A stretch of 64,000 nucleotides of DNA from Ligustrum vulgare. Lineage: Eukaryota > Streptophyta > Magnoliopsida > Lamiales > Oleaceae. Under the pieces are notes generated by a model. It worked only from the letters and a program-made list of their open reading frames with translations. It did no database searches and was not told the origin of the DNA. The DNA is taken from positions 48,659,466 to 48,723,465 of the forward strand of contig OY743183.1 of NCBI GenBank assembly GCA_963555705.1, given 5' to 3'. The position numbers and the translations under genes were made by a program. Below are positions 47,701-56,700 of this stretch, one piece after another (within the stretch, counting starts at the first letter, position 1; each line of letters begins with the position of its first letter).

Positions 47701-50700
47701 ATATGGACTTAAGCAGTCACCGAGGCAGTGGTATAAGCGATTTGACAAGTTTATGTTGGAGCAAAAGTACACACGAAGCAAGTTTGACCATTGTGTTTAT
47801 TTTCATAAGCTAAAAGATGGATCTTTCATATATCTACTCTTGTATGTTGATGATATGTTGATTGCATCAAGGAGCCATGAAGAAATTGACAGATTGAAGG
47901 CTCAGCTAAATCAAGAGTTCGAGATGAAAGATCTCGGTGAGGCAAAGAAGATTCTTGGCATGGAAATAAGCAGAGAAAGAAACAGACGTAAGCTTTGTCT
48001 GACTCAAAAGCAGTATTTGAAGAAAATAGTACAACGTTTTGGTCTAGACAATCAGTCAAAACCTGTAAGTACTCCACTTGCTCCAAATTTCAAGCTTAGC
48101 TCTACGATGTCTTCCAACACCGACGCGGAACAAGAATACATGTCAAAAGTTCCTTATGCAAATACAGTTGGAAGTTTGATGTATGCAATGGTGTGTACAA
48201 GACCTGACATTTCACATGCAGTTGGAGTGGTGAGTAGGTATATGCATAGTCCTGGTAAAGGACATTGGCAAGCTGTGAAATGGATGTTAAGGTATATTTT
48301 GAAAACCATTAATATTGGTTTAGTGTTTGAGCGGGATGATTCACTTGGTCATTGCATAGTTGGATATGTTGATTCTGACTATGCTGGTGATTTGGATAAA
48401 CGTCGATCAACGACTGGATATGTGTTTACTCTTGCAAAAGCTCCAGTCAGTTGGAAGTCCACTTTACAGTCTATAGTCGCTTTGTCTACGACAGAAGCAG
48501 AATATATGGCAGTTACAGAGGCTGTTAAAGAGACAATTTGGCTGCAGGGGTTACTTGGTGAATTGGGAGTCGTTCAGAAACACATCACTGTGTATTGTGA
48601 TAGCCAGAGTGCTATTCATTTGGAAAAGAACCAAGTCTACCATGCACGGACGAAGCACATCGATGTTAGATATCATTTTGTGCGGGAAATTGTTGAAGAA
48701 GGGGAGATCCTACTTCAAAAGATTCTAACAGCTGAAAATCCTGCAGATATGTTGACCAAAGTGGTAACAGCGATCAAGTTCAATCATTGTTTGGACTTGA
48801 TTAACATCCTGCGAATTTAAACACCTACGAGGTGTGTGGTGCCAACAGGCACAATTGAAGACGCTCTTTCTCATTTTATTTGGAAGCAGTTCATTTGAAT
48901 CAAGATTGAAGCCAAGGTGGAGATTGTTAGCCATTATTTCAATAGTGGCATCAATTAGTCAAAAGTTTGGCAAAGTTTGGCATCAATTAGTCAAAAATGG
49001 AGCACTTGAATTTCCACCATAGATGTGAAAATCAAATTGATGGTTGTAATTCATTCTCTTAGCCTATAAATAGGCATGCTTCATTTTGTTTTTAGAACAT
49101 CAAGTAGAAGAGAACAATTCCTTTGTTTTCTCTTGTGAGAGTTTGTAGTACTTGAGCATTTGGAGGGGTGCACTTGTAAAGTGTTCTTCTTTTGTAGTTT
49201 GTGAGAAAGAGTGTTTGTTTGGTGAGGTAGAGATATTTGTATTCCACATTTGTCATATTAGTGGAAATTTGGAATCTCCCTCCGTGGACGTAGGCAATTT
49301 GCTGAACCACGTAAATCTTGTGTTGTTCTCTTTCTCTTTCAAATTCGTTATTTCTATTTTTGCATTGGTCGAACCGTCGGTTAATTCGCTTCCGCACAAC
49401 ACATTTTCTATAATAAGGTGTAAAATAAAATAGGGCAATATAATACACATTAAATTAGTTTAGCCAGATTGCACATAATATAATGGAAAAATGAAAATAA
49501 TTTTATGAGAATTCCGGTGAGCTAATGGTTCATTGTGAAGCTTCATAGCTAGGCAGACAAAAATAAAATGATCATCTTGAGTTAGTTCACATATATATCA
49601 TAAGGGCTAAACTAAAATTATAATTCACAATTTAAAAAAAAAAAAAAAGAACTATAAGAAGAATGGAGGAAAAAGGGTTCATTGCAACTTCATTTTGACT
49701 CTTCACGCTAAGAGAAACAGCTGATCATTTGCGATCGAACAAAACACTTTCAATAAACAAACAAGACAACAAGATATCATTCGCACAAAACAGTGAGATA
49801 AACAAAAATAATAATTCACTAACCAACTCCATCCAAGTAATATCTGAATCATAGTATTCATTTGATAGGAAGGCTTCAGCCTTGCTGTGCAATAACTTTT
49901 TCAGACTGGACAAGAGAGAGCTATTTGTTAAATAACAGTTTAAAGTTTTCTGCTGTTTTTACACTACTATTCAGCAGCAAGCCAAAGCCGTACCTGGAAG
50001 AGCTGGTCAAGTCCGCAGCAATATTAAGTAAATCAGCAGCTCTTACAAGGGAAGAAGTATATTCTTGGGAGTAAGGGACGATGTATAGATCATGTGCGTC
50101 ACTAGTGCTAGCTGGTGTATAGTGGGATAGTGACTTATCCAGCATCGCTTCACTTTTCCTTTTAATAACATTGAAAAAGTCTATAGCCTCTTTCCTTTTA
50201 TCTTCAGGAAGACTTTTTTTCCATAGCTCAAATTCCTACAACAATGTCACTAATAATAGGTATCATGACATGAGATACACTAACAATCACAGTTAATGAA
50301 TAATGAAAGGTATTGCAAGTGAATCAACCAAATGTTATGCATAGCTATTGTAACGATCCGGTTTATACTAGTCAAGAGTCAAGGAATTATTTAGTCAAAG
50401 TCAATTGTCAAGTTAAATTAGGACCAAATTATATTATTTTATTTGTTGGGGTTATTTTCTGAAATTTATATAAGTTGAGGATTATATTAAATCATGGAAA
50501 AATGTGGGGACCTTCTTTGCAATATTTAGGGAATTTACATATTATAATACCTATATAACAACAAATTGCCAAACAAAAGGGGGCCAAGAGAAGCTGGACA
50601 GGAAACGACCAGGAAGAAGAAAGAGAAAGAAAAGAAAAATAAAGGAAAGAAAAAGAGGAAAAAAGAAGAAAAAGGAAAGAATGAAGAAGAGGAAAAAGGA

Positions 50701-53700
50701 GAAAAAGAAGAGGTATGATAAATCCTTATTATTTTGAGCTCTTAATTTATCATTATTTTCAAGAGGTATGTTAATTTAATTTTTAGGGTTTATGGATTAT
50801 TAGCTTAAATTTGAAGTTTAGCTAGTATTAAGCTTTATTGACATGGATATGAGGTAATAAGCTAAATATATTGGAAGGAAGTTGTGTATGTAGATTTTGA
50901 TGGTTAAATTGTTTTATTTGTGACATGGGTTTTTAAATTGGTACTTTGATCTTTGATTTTGGTATGATTATGTAATTCTAAATACCTTATTTGTGGTATA
51001 TATAAGTGTAGATTAAGGGATTAAAATTTAATAAGAAGAAAGGGGAAGTGAAAGGAAATGGGTATTATATGATAATTGTGCAAATTTCATGCTTTTGGTT
51101 ATAGAAATGGGTCATTAATATGTGGAAACAAATGAGTATATTTTCTAATGATATAATCTTTTATGTGTGCCAATCTTGAAGTATGTTGGGGATTTAATAA
51201 GTAAGGACATGTGATTGGATGAAAAATGGGGAATAAGGACTAAAAGAGAGTTTGGTTGTATTTTATAATTATTATTTGGGAATTATGGAATTTGATAGAA
51301 AAGAAAACATAAAGCATGTACTTCCTTAATTCTAGCAAGGAGAAGAATGTAAAAGAATTAAGTTATTATTAGTCGATTTTTTAAATGGTTTGATATGATT
51401 GGTTTTGATACAAGAGAATTATATTTTTATTTCAGGAGATGAAGTAGAGATGAGTCCGGATTTATCAGCTCAGCTAGCTTCAAGTAAATGAACTTTGTGA
51501 GTGGAAAAGTTATTCTTTTAAAAAGTTAAAAGAATTTACATTATTCAAGTTTTCTATTACATTGATTTTCTTTAAGTTACAAATGATTTTGAAAGCAATG
51601 GCTTTTAGCATGGTTATCACAATAAACGTTTTATAATTACGCTTGTTTAATGCATGATGGTTCTAATACCATTTTTACGAGCACGCTTAATCAAGTTGAG
51701 CATGTATGATTTCAAAATCACCAAAAGTACCCATGTTGTTATCTGTTCTTGTGTTAGTGCACGGAGGGGGCCTTGGGCCCGTGTACTAGCGGATATTATT
51801 TGAGGTCTTAAGGCTCTATCACGGAGGGGGCCTATGGCCCGTGTTCAGATGATCTTAAGATCCACTCTTATGCACGGAGGGGGCCTATGGCCCGTGTGTA
51901 AGGGTGTATATATGAGGTCTTTGGGACCCACTTTTGTACCCAGAGGGGCTTTGGGCCGGGTACGGAGGTGCTCAGTAGTATACGCGCGTATGACTAGATA
52001 CAGATTTCAGATGATTTAGATTGGTACCTTTGGTGTGATTTTTCTTATGTATTACAGTTTATCAGTTATGCCACAGATGATTATTTTACGATCTTTATGA
52101 TTATTCTTAGAATGTATGATTTGATTTAAAGCGGCAAAAGCTTATGAAATAAATCATGTTTTCAAAAAGGGTTTATAAAAGAAAATTATTTCAGAAATTC
52201 CACTCACTGAGTTACAAGCTCACGTTTCTCCCTATCTCTTCCTTATAGGAAAGGTTACAAATTTTGTTCAGCTTGGAGAAAGCCATTGCCACCAGACAAG
52301 CTTAAAAAGTAGGCATTTCTATGGTTTATTCTGATATGGTATTTAGAAGTTATCTTTTGGGCTCTTGTGATAGGCTGTGATATTTTTTTTGTGGCCTTGT
52401 CGGTAATAGGCCTGGTGATTATGTAATATGGGTTGTATGTGTATGTATGAAAGAATCAACTAAGAATTTCAATTGTCTTATTACATTAATGTTATGCTTG
52501 GAAGCTTGGGGAAGTTTTTATGACTATTATGCATGATTGCTTGGGATGTGACGTTGAATTACAGGTTGGTTATGTCAATAATATAGGGGAGACTCTGTCA
52601 AATTTTTTATTAATTCTTATGGGATCAAATTTATTTAAAAAGGTGAATCTGAAAGATAAGAAAAGTCAAGTTTGCCTTGGTGGTGGGTCCAATATCTAGT
52701 TGTCACCTGCCATCGGCACACGTCACGTTTCAGGTCCAGTAGGGTGATTTGGGACGAGTCGTGACAGCTATCTTTTAGAAATTTGCACCAGGCGGTCTCG
52801 AAATAGGAAATGCTGTTCTATACTTGATACCCTTCCAACCTGCTACTGGCTTTGTAGCTTCAGAAAGAAGCTTCACAGCTGAGTCTGCAGTTGTCAAAAA
52901 TGACTCGTATTCATCTAAGCTGGACCTGTCAATGGGAATAGGAACGAAAAATCAAAATTTTTATAATCACCTGAGTGTCAATTCTCTTCCATATCTACGG
53001 TTTATTACTCAATGACCCAACACGAGTAGCTAGGGAAAATAAATTGAATTTTCAGCTAACAACTGCGTGACAAATCAAATGTCCCTTGGTCATTGCAGCA
53101 TTTATAAATGATGTTTCTTGTTCATAATGTAATAACTCGAATTTTACTAGTCAAAAAGTCAAAGAATTAACTAATCAAAGTCGAAATTTCAAATGGTCAA
53201 GTAAAATAAGGACCTTATTTTGAATAAATGATTTTTATGGGCTCTATTTTACAATTACAAGTATTTAAAGGACATAAATGAGATAAATTAGAACATTAAT
53301 GATTTAATTGTCAATTGATAGAATTAAGGGACTAAATGTTATGTAATATGAAGGTTTGGTGACTTGGCATGTAAAATTACCATATTTTAACCCTTAAAAT
53401 TGGTATTGGAGCCCATTTTTCATGGAGTTTTCAAGAGAGGCAGAGAGAGTTCGAGAGATTGAGAGGAAAGAAGGAAAAAAAAGAGGAGCCGACGAGGTCA
53501 TGGGCTACAAGCGTTCAATTTCTTCTTCTTCATGAGGTAAAGGTAAGAATCTACTTATTTTAGGATTGGGTTAAATTTTAGTAATTTTATATATTGGCTT
53601 AAATGTGAAAATTTATGGATGGGGAAGGTTTATTTTAGTACAATGGGCTATTAGTTCATGTTAAGTGAAAGGAATAATGGATGAATTTTAGGGTTGAATT

Positions 53701-56700
53701 AGTAGATTATATTGGATATTTAAGCTAAATTAAATGTATTAAGCCTGTGTTAATTAGTTTTCATGTGAAAATATTTGATATGGTGGAGCTTATTATTAAA
53801 ATATTAGAAGATTAGTATACCCATGTATCTAAGTTCATGCATTGGCTAATTTTTGAGCTATTGGAAAGGAGAGTTTGGTATATATGTGCATTCTCTTTGA
53901 GTTATATGGTAAATAATTAGCTATTATATGATATTTTCATGTGGAATTGGGAATGGGAAAGAGAAGAAGTTTATTTTGGTTGTTAATTAACTAACAAAAT
54001 GGTTTGGGAATTGGAGTCTTAATCTTTGTTTTTATGGTAAATATTAATGTTTTAGATGTTAAATAAATTCTATAAAATAGCTTAAAATGAAAAGCAAATG
54101 AATGGAATTGTGAATGTTATGTGTGGTCATTAGTTGGCAAGGAAATAAAGAAAAGATCGGTTATAAAGTTTGGGCGACTACAATAAAGGAATTAAGTTGG
54201 GGATTTTAGTGAACGGAATGGAAAAAGTTACAAATTTTGTCAATTGATTTCTCATGGTTTAATAGGATGTGCTTTAATACAAAAGATTTATTTTATGATT
54301 CCAGGAGATGATGTGGAGATTTAAAGAGGCCTATCAGCTGTGCTAGATTTCAACCAATAACTCTGTGAGTGGAAAAGTTATTCTTTTAAAAACTTAAAAG
54401 AATTTATGTTATGCAAGTTTTCTATTACTTTGATTTTTTTTAAATTACAAATGATTTTGAAATAAATGGCTTTTAGCATGTTTATCAAGGAAAATATTTT
54501 ATAATTACACTTGCTCAAGCATGATGGTTTCAATATCACGTTTTATGAATATGATTAGTCAAGTTGAGTATGTATGATTTCAAAATCACCAGAAGTACCC
54601 GATGTGGTTATCTATTCTTCTGTTAGTGCACGGAGGGGGCCTTGGGCCCGTGTACTAGCGGATATTATTTGAAATCTTAAGGCTCTGTCACGGAAGGGGC
54701 CTATGGCCCGTGTTCAGATGATCTTAAGATCCGCTCTTATGCACGGAGGGGGCCTATGGCCCGTGTGTAAGGGTGTATATATGAGGTCTTTGGGACCCAC
54801 TTTTGTACCCAGAGGGGCTTTGGGCCGGGTACGGAGGTGCTTAGCAGTCTACGCGCGTATGACTAGATACAGATTTCAGATGATTTAGTTGGGTACCTTT
54901 GGTGTGATTTTCTTATGCATTACAGTTTATCAGTTATGCTACAGATGATTATTCCATGATCTTTATGATTATTCTTAGCATGTATGATTTGATTTAAAGT
55001 GACAAAAGCTTATGAAATAAATTATGTTTTCAGAAATGGTTTATAAAATACTTTTATTTCAGAAATTCCACTCACTGAGTCACCAGCTCATGTTTTTCCC
55101 CACTTTTACTGTATAGGAAGAAATAAGATTTTCAGCAGCATTTGCAGCTCTCGAGGAGCTTCGTAACATTGTCATTTGTATGAGTTACTTTGGTAAGCTC
55201 TTAGGAGACATATTCTAGGAAGATGCATTGGAATATGCAGTTATTCTATATAAGTAATATTCTTTATCAGGAATGTGTCTGATGATGATGTATTTTGGAT
55301 TATGTATATATAAAGAAGTAGGTTAGGAATTGTAGTTATTAAATTACGTCAGTTGTCTTGGTTGGAAGATTTGAAAAGTGATATAGTTATTTATGATTGC
55401 ATGTCTGAGAATTTGTTATTATTTTACAGGTTGGTTAAGTCAATAGTATAGATGAGACTCTGTCAAAATTTTATAAATTCTTGTGGGATTAAAATTATTT
55501 ATAGTAAATATTGAAAGTTAAAGACAGATCAAGATTGTCTTGGTGGTGGGTCCAACATCTAGTTGCCACCTGTCATCGACGCACGTCACGTTTCAGATCC
55601 AGTAAGGTGATTTGGGACGGATCGTGACACACAATCTCTCTCTTTACAATATTATGACAGGCATGGGCAACCCCCATTAAAACAATAGACTCGAAAGTTT
55701 TGGAAACGTACAAAGTCACTGAAAAATATCTGACAACTATTACAAAGTTCTTAAGTTGTATATACAAAAAAAACATATCTGAAAAGTTTGGCAAACACGT
55801 TTATAAACATGTTTTTTCCTACACAATTCTCTAAATCACTTTTTAACTACACATATTTTCTCTCTTCATTTTTCAACCATACATTTTATCTAAAAACATA
55901 AAAAAACATGTTTTTAAACAAAAAACTTTTAACAGAGGCAAAGTTACTGGATTTGTATGTACAAAAAAACATAGCTGACTGCTTTCACTTATAAGAACAC
56001 ACACACACAGACAGGAAATCATTTTAGGGTGAGAAGAGACAAAATAGTATTTTGCACAAAATAATGTACCATGGACTCTTGTTGATTAGATAATACATCC
56101 ATTTCAGTTTGTCCAATTGAAATCCATCAGCATTCTGCTCTAACCTGTCTCTTAAAGATGGGTTGCTGTACCAAACCTGTTATATGAAGAGAGAAACGAC
56201 CAAAAACAATATGATGGAAACTGGATCACGAGATATGTCAAATCAATATTTTTGTAAAGTCTATAGATGGTGAAATCAATTAGTCATAATGATGTAGTAT
56301 TATTTTAGGATTTAATTACTATTAATGATTAGGATTCCTAGTATTTATAGGAAATTTTGTTATTTAGCCCTAGTTTGAACCCCATTATAACGAGTTTTTG
56401 GAGAAAATGTATTTGGAATAGTGGTTTTTTTGAAGAATGTGGTTAAAAAGTAAGGAGTTTTTTTTTATTTTAATTTACGTGTAATATTATTTTATTGTAC
56501 AATGCGTGGTTAAAAGTAAGAGAGAGAAAATTGTGTTAAAATTAAAATGGGGCTCAAACAAGGGCTTAGTTGATAAGGTCTCTACCTCTATTCAGTGAGT
56601 TATTAATTTTCTTATTCTCTTCAGAAATTAATTTCTTTTACTTAGTCTACTGAAATTAGGAGATTACATCTTCTTCCAATGCCTATATAAGAAAATTACA

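Larger units (their letters stand above)
44162..49401 (+). mobile_element. Young, nearly intact Ty1/copia element (Tnt1-like)
   Basis: Two 477-bp LTRs differ at about four positions by eye (under 1%). A perfect 5-bp target duplication CATTT lies at 44157-44161 and 49402-49406. The primer site, one long gag-pol frame with a single stop, and a polypurine tract are present. It lies antisense in an intron of the NUDT3-like gene. The polyprotein text resembles Tnt1-type (Tork lineage) elements. Full length 5,240 bp. Confidence 0.97.
50349..52766 (+). repeat. Solo LTR A, 2.4-kb family
   Basis: TG...CA ends (TGTAACGATCC...GAGTCGTGACA) and a perfect 5-bp target duplication GCTAT (50344-50348 and 52767-52771). 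No internal element sequence is attached. It aligns along its length with 53128-55629 and, reversed, with 61372-63737. Long LTRs with TGTAACG starts and GTCGTGACA ends are usual in plant chromovirus gypsy elements, but the class is inferred. It inserted at the edge of the damaged exon 52775-52925 of the NUDT3-like gene. Confidence 0.9.

Noticed and set aside
44389..49433. Pairs of frames repeated at 44329-44703 and 49092-49450
   Set aside because: They lie in the two LTRs of the copia element and are LTR sequence read as protein.
50504..50737. Lys/Arg-rich plus-strand frame
   Set aside because: It is the translation of a purine-only tract in a solo LTR and has no coding evidence.
51834..54888. 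Two near-identical 61-codon frames (51834-52019 and 54703-54888)
   Set aside because: They fall on the hairpin array and appear because both LTR copies share sequence. The similarity is explained by repeat homology, not protein selection.
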